Shown here: one piece after another, positions 25,632 to 34,131 of the stretch
How positions within the stretch are numbered: the stretch's first letter is position 1
Layout of the letters: every line of letters starts with the position of its first letter
NCBI RefSeq assembly: GCF_036429475.1
Contig: NZ_CP144125.1
Span: forward strand, 2,719,521 to 2,783,520
From: Halalkalicoccus sp. CGA53
Lineage (GTDB): Archaea > Halobacteriota > Halobacteria > Halobacteriales > Halalkalicoccaceae
DNA: 64,000 nucleotides
Reading direction: 5' to 3'
Notes under the pieces: model-generated
The model's database searches: none
Seen by the model: only the letters and a program-made list of their open reading frames with translations
Told to the model about the DNA's origin: nothing
Made by a program: the position numbers and the translations under genes

Positions 25632-26426
25632 TCAGTCGAGCGGTTCGGCCGCCTCGCGCTCGACCAGCGGTTCGGCGTTCTCGACCGGTAGCGTCACGAC
25701 GTCGTCGGCGGCGAGGGTGTAGGTGCGTGCGTCGAAGCCGACGATCTCGCCGATATCCTCAGTGATCCTGACCGTCCGGCGTTCGGTATCCGACCCCGTC
25801 GCCTCCCCTTCCCGTTCTCCCGTCGCCCCGGCCCGCGACCCGTCAGCCCGTCCCGACGACCGCTCCGGATCGCCCTCGGTCGGCGTCGGCTCCGCCCCGC
25901 CCATCAGGTCGGCCGCGCTGACGTCCGGGTCGGTGCTCGCGGGCTTCGACGCGGCGTCCGCCGGTTCCGGGGTCGGCTCCGCCGGTTCCGAGCCCACCTC
26001 GGGGCCATCGGAGACCGCCTCGGCGTCACCGCCGTCCGCCTCGCCCGCGAGCACCGAGAGGACGTGCCGTCTGTTCTCCTTGATCTGGTCCACGAGATCC
26101 TCGAAGAGCTGTCGCTCCTCCCTCGTGAGCCCCTCCTCGTCGGCGGGCATGTCGGCGGCGGCGAAGCTCGCGAGTTTCACGAGCTTGCCGACACGTCGCT
26201 CGTAGATCGCCTCGACCGTTCCTTCTGCGGTCTCGATCTCGTCGGTGAGCCGGCGCACCTCGGGGTCGGCGAACGGATCGGAGGAGGCCTCCGCAACCGT
26301 CGAGCGCTCCTCTCTGAGCCCCTCGATGTACTGGGCGACGTCGCCGTAGAAACTCGCCTCCAGGTGCTGGAGGCTGTCCTTTCGGCGCTCGGTGTCGCGG
26401 ACCGACTGGAGGTCGTCGAGGTTCAC
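25632..26426 (-). CDS. GINS complex subunit (Gins51-like)
   Basis: 264 residues. The N-terminal A-domain is helical (LDDLQSVRDTERRKDSLQHL ... VYDVAQYIEGLR-like pattern, then RVGKLVKLASFAAAD) and the C-terminal B-domain is small and beta (ITEDIGEIVGFDARTYTLAADDVVTLP). An acidic, low-complexity linker of about 80 residues joins them. GINS works with Cdc45/GAN and MCM as the replicative helicase. The position next to priS, the primase small subunit, is the usual haloarchaeal order. Read on the minus strand, it follows priS by 111 bases. Confidence 0.85.
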   Translation of the reverse strand: MNLDDLQSVRDTERRKDSLQHLEASFYGDVAQYIEGLREERSTVAEASSDPFADPEVRRLTDEIETAEGTVEAIYERRVGKLVKLASFAAADMPADEEGLTREERQLFEDLVDQIKENRRHVLSVLAGEADGGDAEAVSDGPEVGSEPAEPTPEPADAASKPASTDPDVSAADLMGGAEPTPTEGDPERSSGRADGSRAGATGEREGEATGSDTERRTVRITEDIGEIVGFDARTYTLAADDVVTLPVENAEPLVEREAAEPLD

Positions 26427-26537
26427 CGCCCCACCTCGACGTCGGTTACGAACACCCGATACATACTCGCGAGCGATGTCTCGGACTCACTTAACTCTCC
26501 CGTCCACGGCTCGAACCCCCGCCGACTCCGGATCGGA

Positions 26538-27713
26538 TCACCGCTCGCGTCCCTTCTCCGCCCAGCCGCGACACATGAGGAAGATCCCGACGTACTCCGG
26601 GACCGTCGAGTGGCCCTCGGACACCTCGTGGCGCTCCCCGCCGAGTTCGACGACCCGTGCCTCGTCGGTCTCGATCGCGATCTCGTGGCCGGTAAACGTG
26701 TCGGGGACGGCGTCTGCGAGCGGCGAGAACGCCTCCAGCGCCTCTCTGTCGAGTCGAACGACCGAGAGCCCGCTCCCGCCGTGGAGACTGCCCGGTAGCC
26801 GGATGAGCCGGTTCGTGTCGGTCGTCACGGGCTCGTCGATCGGGGCGTTCTCCGCCTTCACCGTCTCGGCCGCGACCTGCCTGACGATAGGGAAGAACGC
26901 GGGGTGGACGTCGACGTTACCCTCCTCGATCGCGGCCCGGTTCTCCGCCATCGCCCGCAGCGCCGCCCGTGCTCTTCCCTCGCCGACGGCGTCGAACTCC
27001 CTGAGCCGCTCGATCGCCCGATCCTCGCTCATCCCGCTCACCTCCTCGACGAGGGTCAGCACGCCCTCGTGGGCGCGACGGCTCCACCCGCCCCTGGTGT
27101 CGAGGCTCCGCTTCTCCGCGGGCGTCTTCCGTCCGAGCCCGGCGACGGTCTCGGTCGAGATCAACGCCTCCAGGTCGAGACCGATCCCCCGCACGTAGTC
27201 GACGATCTCGCGCCGGCCCTCGCGCTCGACCTCCCTGAAGCCCTCGTCCCTGACGTGAACGTGGTAACCACGGCCGCCGGAGAAGACGACGGTGAGGTCC
27301 GAAAAGCCGAGGTCGTCGTCGAGAAACGAGAGCAGTCTGTAGAGCGCGTCCTTGCAGGTCGCGAGCATCTCGGCGTAGCTGTCCTCGCCGAGTTCTACCC
27401 CCGGTAGGTGATCGGCGTCGAGGTCGAAGATCAGGTCCGATCCCCGCCAACCCTTCTCGTCCATCGAGTTCGCCCCGGGGTCGTCGTAGGTGCCCGTCGA
27501 GAAGTAGACGTGCCGGGGACGCTCGCGAGCGAGGAAGTCGTCGATCCGGCCGAGGTCGAGCACCGATCGGTGGCGGACCATCCTCGTACCGCCCTCGGAG
27601 AAGGGGATGTAGCCCCACTCGCGCTCGCTCGCCCCCGGCGGTGGCGTGATCTCCACCCTGCGGTAGTGGTCGCCGAAGCGTCCCCGCAGGTAGAGTCGCG
27701 TCCGCTCGTCCAT
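26538..27713 (-). CDS. priS: DNA primase small subunit PriS
   Basis: 391 residues. It makes RNA/DNA primers with PriL. The catalytic Asp pair is in SDLIFDLDADHLP near residue 98, the nucleotide-binding motif in VVFSGGRGYHVHV near 145, and a later Asp/His region in NRLIRLPGSLHGGSGL near 325. The N-terminus reads MDERTRLYLRGRFGDHYRR. It forms a cluster with a GNAT gene upstream and GINS downstream, the usual replication-linked arrangement of haloarchaea. Confidence 0.95.
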   Translation of the reverse strand: MDERTRLYLRGRFGDHYRRVEITPPPGASEREWGYIPFSEGGTRMVRHRSVLDLGRIDDFLARERPRHVYFSTGTYDDPGANSMDEKGWRGSDLIFDLDADHLPGVELGEDSYAEMLATCKDALYRLLSFLDDDLGFSDLTVVFSGGRGYHVHVRDEGFREVEREGRREIVDYVRGIGLDLEALISTETVAGLGRKTPAEKRSLDTRGGWSRRAHEGVLTLVEEVSGMSEDRAIERLREFDAVGEGRARAALRAMAENRAAIEEGNVDVHPAFFPIVRQVAAETVKAENAPIDEPVTTDTNRLIRLPGSLHGGSGLSVVRLDREALEAFSPLADAVPDTFTGHEIAIETDEARVVELGGERHEVSEGHSTVPEYVGIFLMCRGWAEKGRER

Positions 27714-27752
27714 TCGTCGCTCCTTCGACCGGAGTGGCTAAAGCGCCTGCGG

Positions 27753-28226
27753 TCAGCGGCGGATGAACTCCGAGAGCTTTCCACGGATGCCTCCGTCGCC
27801 GAGTCGCAGGTAGAAGGCGTCGCCGTCGTCCTCGTAGTAGCCGTCGATCCGCCTGACCATCTCGAAGCCCACGCGCTCGTAGAAGACGAGCGCCTCCTCG
27901 TTGGTCGTTCGGGCGTGACAGGTCACTCGGTCGTGTTCGTCCGCGACCGTCTCGACGAGCCGTCGGCCGAGGCCCTCGCCCCGGTAGTCGGGTGCGATGG
28001 CGAGAAAGAGGATGTAGCCGTCGCTTCGGGTGGCGACGAACCCTGCGAGGTCGCCGCCGACTCGGAGCAGGTGGACCGTCGAGCGGCGGTACGCCTCGTG
28101 GAAGAAGCCACGACGTTGTTTCAGGACGCCCTCCTCGGCGCGGATCCGCTCCTTCAGTCGCCACGCTTCCTCGACCTCCGCCGCGTCGCCCGGCCCGACG
28201 ACCTGTAGATCGACGTTGACGCTCAC
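27753..28226 (-). CDS. GNAT N-acetyltransferase (RimI-like)
   Basis: 157 residues from GTG at 28226. Motif A for acetyl-CoA is seen in LAIAPDYRGEGLGRRLVETVADE (Q/R-x-x-G-x-G/A) and motif B in NEEALVFYERVGFEMVRRIDGYYEDD, as in RimI-type N-terminal acetyltransferases. It lies 39 bases before priS on the same strand, so it is likely cotranscribed with replication genes. The start is supported by the palindromic TATA box at 28252-28259, about 26 bases upstream. Upstream in-frame Mets would extend into the archease promoter and are rejected. Confidence 0.85.
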   Translation of the reverse strand: MSVNVDLQVVGPGDAAEVEEAWRLKERIRAEEGVLKQRRGFFHEAYRRSTVHLLRVGGDLAGFVATRSDGYILFLAIAPDYRGEGLGRRLVETVADEHDRVTCHARTTNEEALVFYERVGFEMVRRIDGYYEDDGDAFYLRLGDGGIRGKLSEFIRR

Positions 28227-28251
28227 TGCTAGGAAATTAGGTATGGCGAAC

Positions 28252-28259
28252 GTTATAAC
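28252..28259. promoter_or_regulatory. Palindromic TATA box between divergent genes
   Basis: GTTATAAC is its own reverse complement. It lies 26-33 bases upstream of the GNAT start (28226) on one side and about 20-27 bases before the GTG at 28279 in the archease gene on the other. One box may therefore serve both leaderless transcripts. Confidence 0.5.
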
Positions 28260-28269
28260 TGCACCGGCG

Positions 28270-28716
28270 ATGGTAACGGTGAACTCCCGGGCCGACGAAC
28301 CGGACGCCGTGTACGAACTCAGGGCGCACACGGCCGACGTCGCGATCGAAGCCCGCGCCGGGAGCCGCGATACGGTCTTCGCCGCCGTCGCGGACGGCCT
28401 GACCGCCGCCCACTGCGAAGCGGTACCCGAGGCGGGCGAGCGTTTTTCCTTCGCTATCGCGGCGGAGAGCGAGGAGGCGTTGCTCTTCGACTACCTCGAC
28501 GAACTGATCTACGAACGCGACGTCCGCGACGTGCTCCCGGCCGACCACGAGGTCCGGACCGAGGAGGCTGGTGGGGAGTGGCGACTGGAGGCGAGCGCGC
28601 GAGGTGTCCCGATCGGATCGATCGAGGCGCGCGAGATCAAGGCGGTCACCTACTCGGAGATGCGTCTCGAGGAGTGCGAGGAGGGATGGTACGCGTACGT
28701 GGTGTTCGACGTCTAG
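28270..28716 (+). CDS. Archease, partner of RtcB
   Basis: 148 residues from ATG 28270. Archease activates the RNA ligase RtcB by helping its guanylylation. The core VYELRAHTADVAIEARAGSR, LLFDYLDELIYERD and REIKAVTYSEMRLEE contains the conserved Asp/His/Lys residues of the family. The start is uncertain: ATG 28243, ATG 28270 and GTG 28279 are all in frame, and the TATA box spacing favours 28270 or 28279. Its stop overlaps the end of a convergent antiporter gene by four bases. rtcB lies about 5.4 kb away. Confidence 0.9.
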   Translation: MVTVNSRADEPDAVYELRAHTADVAIEARAGSRDTVFAAVADGLTAAHCEAVPEAGERFSFAIAAESEEALLFDYLDELIYERDVRDVLPADHEVRTEEAGGEWRLEASARGVPIGSIEAREIKAVTYSEMRLEECEEGWYAYVVFDV

Positions 28717-29969
28717 GCGACGTCGAGGCGGTCCATCACCAGCGTCGCCGAGATGCCGTGGAGGACGATCGAGAGCAGGACGACCAGTCCCACCGTCGCC
28801 CAGAGGAGGTCCGCGTCCGCGAACGCCGCCTGGTTGAGCCCGTAGGCGAGGTAGTAGAACGAGCCGATCCCCCGAATGCCGAAAAAGGAGATCGCGAGCC
28901 GTTCTGACCAGTCGCGGTCGAACCCGAGGAGGCCGACGACGCCCGCAATCGGTCGAACGAGGAGGAGGATCGCGACCGCGGCGAGGATCGCTCGATCGGT
29001 CAGCGGTCCCAGGAGACCGCCGACGATCGCGCCTCCGAAGAGCACCATGAGGATCGCCATCACCGTCTGTTCGGAGAGTTCGGCGATCTCGTGCAGCGAC
29101 TGGTTGTACTCGTGCGAGCGTTCGTAGTTACGAATCGTCACGGCGGCGACGAAGACGGCGATGAAGCCATACCCGCCCGCGAGTTCGGTGAGCCCGTAGA
29201 CGATCAGCGTCGCCCCCACCGCCTCGATCCCCTTGACGGACTGGCCGACCCTCGTCTCGGGCATCGTCGCGAAGACGAGGCGGGCGAGGACCCACCCGAG
29301 GAGGAGTCCGAAGGCTCCGCCCGCGACGATCCGGTAGACGACATCGATCAGGAGCCACTCGCCGAGCCAGTTTCCGGGGGAGAGTCCCACCAGCGCGATC
29401 GCGACCGCGAGGTTCGTAAACGGGAAGGCGAGGCCGTCGTTCAGCCCGGCCTCCGAAGTGAGCGCGAACGGGACCTCCAGTTCGCCGCCCTCACCCGGGT
29501 GTGATTCCTCCTCGCTGCTCTCGCCCGGCTCCTCTACCTGCACCTCGGAGGCGAGTACCGGATCGGTCGGGGCGATGACCGCGCCGAGGAGGATCGCCGT
29601 CGGAGCGAGGAGACCGACGAGCCACCAGCCGAGCAACGCTGCCCCTACGATCGAAAGCGGCATGGTGATTGCCAACAGGCGCCACGTCGAGGCCCACGCT
29701 CTGAGTCCTGGCGGTCGATCAATCTTCAACCCGACGGCCATCAGGGCGATGATGACGACGAACTCGGCGAGGCGCTCGGTCGCCTGGCCCTGTTCGAGCG
29801 GATCGGGCGCCGGGATCGTCAACGGGAGCGCGAAGACCACCATCCCGAACCCGACGTAGAAGATGGGCATCGAGATAGGCCGTTCCGAGACCAGCCGAGG
29901 CAACACAGCGACCGCGAGAAAGACGAGGCCGAAGACGACGAGGCCGACGTCGTACGTTTCGAGCGCCAT
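28713..29969 (-). CDS. NhaP-type cation:proton antiporter
   Basis: 418 residues from ATG 29969 (MALETYDVGLVV). About 12 hydrophobic helices are seen. The CPA1 family marks are in ILLGAVIAPTDPVLASEV and EAGLNDGLAFPFTNLA, where N-D is the ion-binding pair. An acidic loop (GESSEEESHPGEGGELE) splits those two segments, as in haloarchaeal NhaP. It probably exchanges Na+ or K+ for H+ across the membrane. It is divergent from a small lipoprotein gene and convergent with archease. Confidence 0.9.
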   Translation of the reverse strand: MALETYDVGLVVFGLVFLAVAVLPRLVSERPISMPIFYVGFGMVVFALPLTIPAPDPLEQGQATERLAEFVVIIALMAVGLKIDRPPGLRAWASTWRLLAITMPLSIVGAALLGWWLVGLLAPTAILLGAVIAPTDPVLASEVQVEEPGESSEEESHPGEGGELEVPFALTSEAGLNDGLAFPFTNLAVAIALVGLSPGNWLGEWLLIDVVYRIVAGGAFGLLLGWVLARLVFATMPETRVGQSVKGIEAVGATLIVYGLTELAGGYGFIAVFVAAVTIRNYERSHEYNQSLHEIAELSEQTVMAILMVLFGGAIVGGLLGPLTDRAILAAVAILLLVRPIAGVVGLLGFDRDWSERLAISFFGIRGIGSFYYLAYGLNQAAFADADLLWATVGLVVLLSIVLHGISATLVMDRLDVA

Positions 29970-30057
29970 CCCGAACTGGTACGGCGATCGGGCCGAAGTA
30001 CGCTGGGCCGGCGAACGCAGAACCAACACCCTTCAGTCGTCGAGTCGATCGTCCGTC

Positions 30058-30642
30058 ATGGACGGACCGACGACGCGACGCGGGCTCCTCTCTCGGGGTG
30101 GGCTGGCCGTACTCGCCACCATCTCGGTCGCGGGATGCACCGAAGAGATCGGCGAGGAGTTCCCCCCGAACGTCGAGGTTCCGGTTTCGGAGATAACTCC
30201 AGAGCTTCCGGTCACGGAGCGAACGGAGTTCCTCGAGGAGGGGATCACGGCCTTCGACGACGCCGAGATCGATGATCTCGATACATTCGCGGAGAAGCTG
30301 GTCGACTACGGCATCGAGGTCGAGTCGGTCAGAGAGGCACTCACCGCCGTCTCCGTCGAGTACGTCAACACCGACCTCCATCGCACCGGAAACCTCCAGG
30401 ACATCGCTCCGATCGCGGGCGCGTACGCGGCGCTGATCGACTCGGGCTACGAATCCGAGTTCCTCGACGTGACGATCCTCGATCCAGCCTCCACTTCCTT
30501 CGGCGCGGCCGAAGTCGGGACGGACTTGGCCGAGCGGTACAACGACGGGGAACTGACCGCCACAGAGTACGGCGAGCTGGTCGCCTCGACGATCGACTCG
30601 AAACGTCACCCGCCCGAGGTCGGCGCATCGCCGGAGGAGTAA
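30058..30642 (+). CDS. Tat lipoprotein of unknown function
   Basis: 194 residues. The signal TTRRGLLSRGGLAVLATISVAGC has twin Arg and a lipobox Cys, so the protein would be anchored outside. The rest is acidic and mainly helical (TEFLEEGITAFDDAEIDDL, FAEKLVDYGIEVESVREAL), with a YxSEFLDV segment near 120. No family is recognised. Start ATG 30058. It is divergent from the antiporter and sits before two K+/H+-type antiporters. Confidence 0.7.
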   Translation: MDGPTTRRGLLSRGGLAVLATISVAGCTEEIGEEFPPNVEVPVSEITPELPVTERTEFLEEGITAFDDAEIDDLDTFAEKLVDYGIEVESVREALTAVSVEYVNTDLHRTGNLQDIAPIAGAYAALIDSGYESEFLDVTILDPASTSFGAAEVGTDLAERYNDGELTATEYGELVASTIDSKRHPPEVGASPEE

Positions 30643-30725
30643 ACCGGCGGCCCGCGTCGGAAAGCGAAACACAGAGGGGACCTCGCCGGGAACTCGGAGT
30701 AATACGTGCTGAGTGACGCAGCCGG

Positions 30726-32429
30726 GTGGCGCAATCGATGACGCTGGGTGGGATCGCGCTCGCGACCGACTTCGCGATCGTCGTCGTCGCAGCGACGCTG
30801 CTCGGCGTGCTCGCGCGGAAGACGAGACAGCCGGCGATCGTCGCCTACCTCCTCACGGGGATCGTCGTCGGCCCCGTCCTCCTGGGGATCGTCACCGAGG
30901 ACGAACTGATCGAGATCATGGCCGAACTCGGCCTCGGCTTCCTCCTGTTCGTCCTCGGGATCGAGATGCGCTTCGAACGGATCAAACACATCCTCCGCTC
31001 GATCGTCAACATCGCCGTCGGCCAGACGGTCCTCCAGACCGCGCTCGCGCTCGCGGTCGCCTACGCGCTCGGTTTCCGCGAGATGGACGTGATCGTCATC
31101 GCGCTCGCGACGGTCTTCGGTGCGACCCCGGTGATCGTGAAACTGCTCGACGAGCAGGGCCAGATAAAGACCCTGCCGGGGAGGATCGACGTCGGGGTAC
31201 TGATCGTCCAGGACATCTACCTCGTCGTCGTCCTCGCGCTGGTGGGCGCAGGCCTCACCGGACCGCCGGCCGAACTCGCGGTCGACGCCGCCGTGATCCT
31301 CGGCCTGCTCGTCGGCCTCGGCGTCGCCGCCTATCTCGCCTACCGGTACCTCCTCCCGCGGGTGATGCGCGTGGCCGCAGAGGACCACCACGTCCTGTTC
31401 ATCGTCTGTATCGCGTGGGCGTTCGTCTTCATCTACGTCGCCGAGAGCCTCGACGTCACCGTCGAGGTCGGCGGCTTCCTCGCCGGGCTCAGCCTCGCAC
31501 AGCTCCCCTACAGCACGGAGATCAAAGAGCGGATGCGCCCGGTCACCGACTTCTTCCTCGTCGTCTTCTTCGCCTCGATCGGCCTCCAGCTCACCGCCGA
31601 CAACCTCCTCGCCTACTGGCAGGAGGCGCTCGTCGCGAGCGCGGTGATGATGGTCGGGAACTTCCTCATCATGTTCTACCTGATCGACCGCGAGCAGTTC
31701 ACCCCGAAGACCTCGTTCATCGGATCGGTGAACATGGTGCAGGTGAGCGAGTTCTCGCTCGTCGTCGGGGCGCTCGCGGTCACCCAGGAGCTGATCGACG
31801 AGGACGTCCTCGGGTATCTGGGGCTGATGGCGCTCGTGACGATGTCGCTTTCGACCTACGTCATCGTCTACAACGAACGGCTCTACGAGCGGGCGAAGCC
31901 GTACCTCGAACGGTTCGAGAGCGAGGAGAAGTCCGACACCGACCTCGAGGTTCACGAGGACCACGCCGTCGTCGTCGGCTACGACGACCTCACCCGGGAG
32001 GCGCTCTCCGTGCTCTGTGAGCACTTCGAGGACGTGGTCGTCGTCGACCGCTCGCCGCGAAACGTCGAGGCGCTCTCTACGGCCGACGTCGAGTACGCCT
32101 ACGGCGACTTCAAACACGGCGACGTCCGCACGGAGGCCGACCTCGCGAACGCCGCGTTCGTCCTCTCTGCCAGCCGGAACCCGGAGGTCGGGAGACGGAT
32201 CGTCGAGGAGACCCCGGCGGAGGCGACCGTCCTCGTCTCGGCGACGACGGCGACGGACGCGGAGGTGCTCCTCGAGGAGGGGGCGACCTACGTGATCGTC
32301 GAGAACGCGCTCGCGGGCGAGGCACTCGCCGACCTCGTCACGGAGTTCCTGACCGACCGGGAGGCGTTCTCCGAGACCGTGAGGGAGCTGGCGAAGCGGA
32401 TCGAGGGTGGTGAGTCCGGTGGCGATTGA
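30726..32429 (+). CDS. CPA2-type cation:proton antiporter with RCK domain (KefB-like), copy 1
   Basis: 567 residues. The N-terminal 390 form about 12 membrane helices (LGFLLFVLGIEMRFERIKHIL, ALATVFGATPVIVKLLDEQG, VQVSEFSLVVGALAV), the pattern of the KefB/NapA family. From HAVVVGYDDLTREALSVLCEHF near 415 a RCK/TrkA-N domain starts, with a Rossmann V-V-V-D and a C-terminal domain. It would move K+ or Na+ against H+ under nucleotide control. A TATA-like AGTAATAC lies about 21 bases before the GTG; the ATG at 30738 is an alternative. It overlaps the next antiporter gene by 23 bases. Confidence 0.9.
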   Translation: MAQSMTLGGIALATDFAIVVVAATLLGVLARKTRQPAIVAYLLTGIVVGPVLLGIVTEDELIEIMAELGLGFLLFVLGIEMRFERIKHILRSIVNIAVGQTVLQTALALAVAYALGFREMDVIVIALATVFGATPVIVKLLDEQGQIKTLPGRIDVGVLIVQDIYLVVVLALVGAGLTGPPAELAVDAAVILGLLVGLGVAAYLAYRYLLPRVMRVAAEDHHVLFIVCIAWAFVFIYVAESLDVTVEVGGFLAGLSLAQLPYSTEIKERMRPVTDFFLVVFFASIGLQLTADNLLAYWQEALVASAVMMVGNFLIMFYLIDREQFTPKTSFIGSVNMVQVSEFSLVVGALAVTQELIDEDVLGYLGLMALVTMSLSTYVIVYNERLYERAKPYLERFESEEKSDTDLEVHEDHAVVVGYDDLTREALSVLCEHFEDVVVVDRSPRNVEALSTADVEYAYGDFKHGDVRTEADLANAAFVLSASRNPEVGRRIVEETPAEATVLVSATTATDAEVLLEEGATYVIVENALAGEALADLVTEFLTDREAFSETVRELAKRIEGGESGGD

Positions 32430-34086
32430 GGTCATCGGGATGCTGGCGGCGATCTTCGCGACGTCGGCGGTCCTGTTGCTCCTCACGAGGCGGTACGCCC
32501 TCCCGGCGATACCGGTCTACCTCCTCTCGGGGGTTCTCGTCGGGGTACTGGCACTCGTCGAGGAGGGAGCGTTGTTGGATCTCGTCCAGTGGGGGATCGC
32601 CTTCCTCGTCTTCGTCTTCGGGATCTCGCTCGAGCCCGACGACCTCGGCGGGGTCGGCCGGGACGCGGGACTCGTCGCGGTCGTCCAACTGCTCGTCACC
32701 GGCGTCCTCGTCGGGGCCGTCGGCCTCGGGATCGGCCTCGGCGTCGAGGACGCCCTCCTGCTCGCGATCGCCGGCTCGCTCAGCTCCTCGCTCGTCAGCC
32801 TCGGACACTTAGAGCGGGAGGAACGGCCGCGGGTCACCCACGAACGGCTCGCCGGGACGATCCACTTCCTCGAGGACGTCCTCGCGGTCCTCGTGTTGCT
32901 CGTCCTCAGCGCATTCGTCTACTCGCCCGAACCGGCGCCGGTGCAGGTCGTCGGTGGGATAGGACTCCTCCTCGGCGGCTACCTCTTCCGACGAGTGCTC
33001 TTCGACCGGGTCTCGGCGCTGATCGAGGACCCGGAGTTGCTGTTACTGGCGGGGATCTCGCTGCTCGTCGGCTTCATCGCGGCGAGCGAAGCACTCGGGA
33101 TCTCGATCGTCGTCGGGGCGTTCGCCGCCGGCCTCGCCGTCTCCCGGGAGTACCCGCTCTCGATCGAGGTGATCGACGCGATCGAGGACCTCGAGGACTT
33201 CTTCTCGCCGATCTTCTTCGTCACGCTCGGTGCGCTCGTCTCCGTCCCCTCGGCCGAGACGCTCGGTCTCGCGCTGATCGTCGTCCTCGCCGTCCTGATC
33301 GTGAACCCGCTGGTCACCGCGTTCGTCGCGATTCGCCGGGGCTACGACCGCCGGGCGGCGACGCTCACAGGCCTCAGCCTCGATCAGGTGAGCGAGTTCT
33401 CGCTGATCGTCGCGATCACAGCGCTGGGCGTCGGCGCGCTCCTCCCGGCGCTGTTCGACGCGATCGTCCTCGCCGCGATCGTCACGATGGTCGTCTCGGC
33501 CTACACCCGGCGGTACGACGAGGCGATCCACCTCGCGCTCACCGACCGGGGGCTGTTCTCGGGCGGCCAGGCGCCGGTCACGGACCGGGCTCGCGTCGAC
33601 GACGACCTCACCGATCACGTCGTGATCGTCGGTTTCGGCCTCGAGGGCCAGCGGGTCGCCGAGGCGTGCGTCTCGGCCGACCGGCCGTTCGTCGTGGTAG
33701 AGCGCGACCGCTCGCTCGTCGAGCGCTTCGACGAGCGGGTCGATCGGTACGTCGTCGGTAACGTCACCGATCGAGAGGTTTGGGAGGCGGCTCGGCTCTC
33801 GGAGGCTCGTCTGATCGTCTCGACCGTGATCGAGGAGGGACGCTCCGCGAGACTGCTCGACCTCGATCCCGAGGCGGAGGTCGTCGTCAGGGCGCGAGAC
33901 ACCGCCACGGCTACGGCGCTGCTCGACCGGGGAGCGCTCGTCGTGACGGTGCCCGACGTCCTCGCTGGGAGACGCCTCGCGGAGGACATCGAACGTCTCG
34001 TCGAGGACGACGCGTACCGTGAGACGCTCCGGGAGCGAAACCAGGCCGAGGTCGACCGCCTGCGTGCGGGCACGCCCGAGGAGTGA
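32407..34086 (+). CDS. CPA2-type cation:proton antiporter with RCK domain (KefB-like), copy 2
   Basis: 559 residues, distinct from copy 1. About 12 helices, with AFLVFVFGISLEPDDLGG, SLSSSLVSLGHLEREER, FFSPIFFVTLGALV and LSLDQVSEFSLIVAITAL as family marks, then a RCK domain with HVVIVGFGLEGQRVAEACVSADRP (G-x-G-x-x-G) near 400. The two genes overlap and may give a two-subunit or paired transport unit, though each is complete on its own. Start GTG 32407; GTG 32410 is equally possible. Confidence 0.88.
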   Translation: MVSPVAIEVIGMLAAIFATSAVLLLLTRRYALPAIPVYLLSGVLVGVLALVEEGALLDLVQWGIAFLVFVFGISLEPDDLGGVGRDAGLVAVVQLLVTGVLVGAVGLGIGLGVEDALLLAIAGSLSSSLVSLGHLEREERPRVTHERLAGTIHFLEDVLAVLVLLVLSAFVYSPEPAPVQVVGGIGLLLGGYLFRRVLFDRVSALIEDPELLLLAGISLLVGFIAASEALGISIVVGAFAAGLAVSREYPLSIEVIDAIEDLEDFFSPIFFVTLGALVSVPSAETLGLALIVVLAVLIVNPLVTAFVAIRRGYDRRAATLTGLSLDQVSEFSLIVAITALGVGALLPALFDAIVLAAIVTMVVSAYTRRYDEAIHLALTDRGLFSGGQAPVTDRARVDDDLTDHVVIVGFGLEGQRVAEACVSADRPFVVVERDRSLVERFDERVDRYVVGNVTDREVWEAARLSEARLIVSTVIEEGRSARLLDLDPEAEVVVRARDTATATALLDRGALVVTVPDVLAGRRLAEDIERLVEDDAYRETLRERNQAEVDRLRAGTPEE

Positions 34087-34131
34087 GTTCCCGACGAAAC
34101 CTATTCCCGCCCGCGCGGTCGATCCCCAGGT

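Noticed and set aside
30606..32486. A 626-codon open frame on the minus strand
   Set aside because: It is the mirror of the antiporter gene and reads as Asp/Arg/Glu-rich low-complexity sequence.
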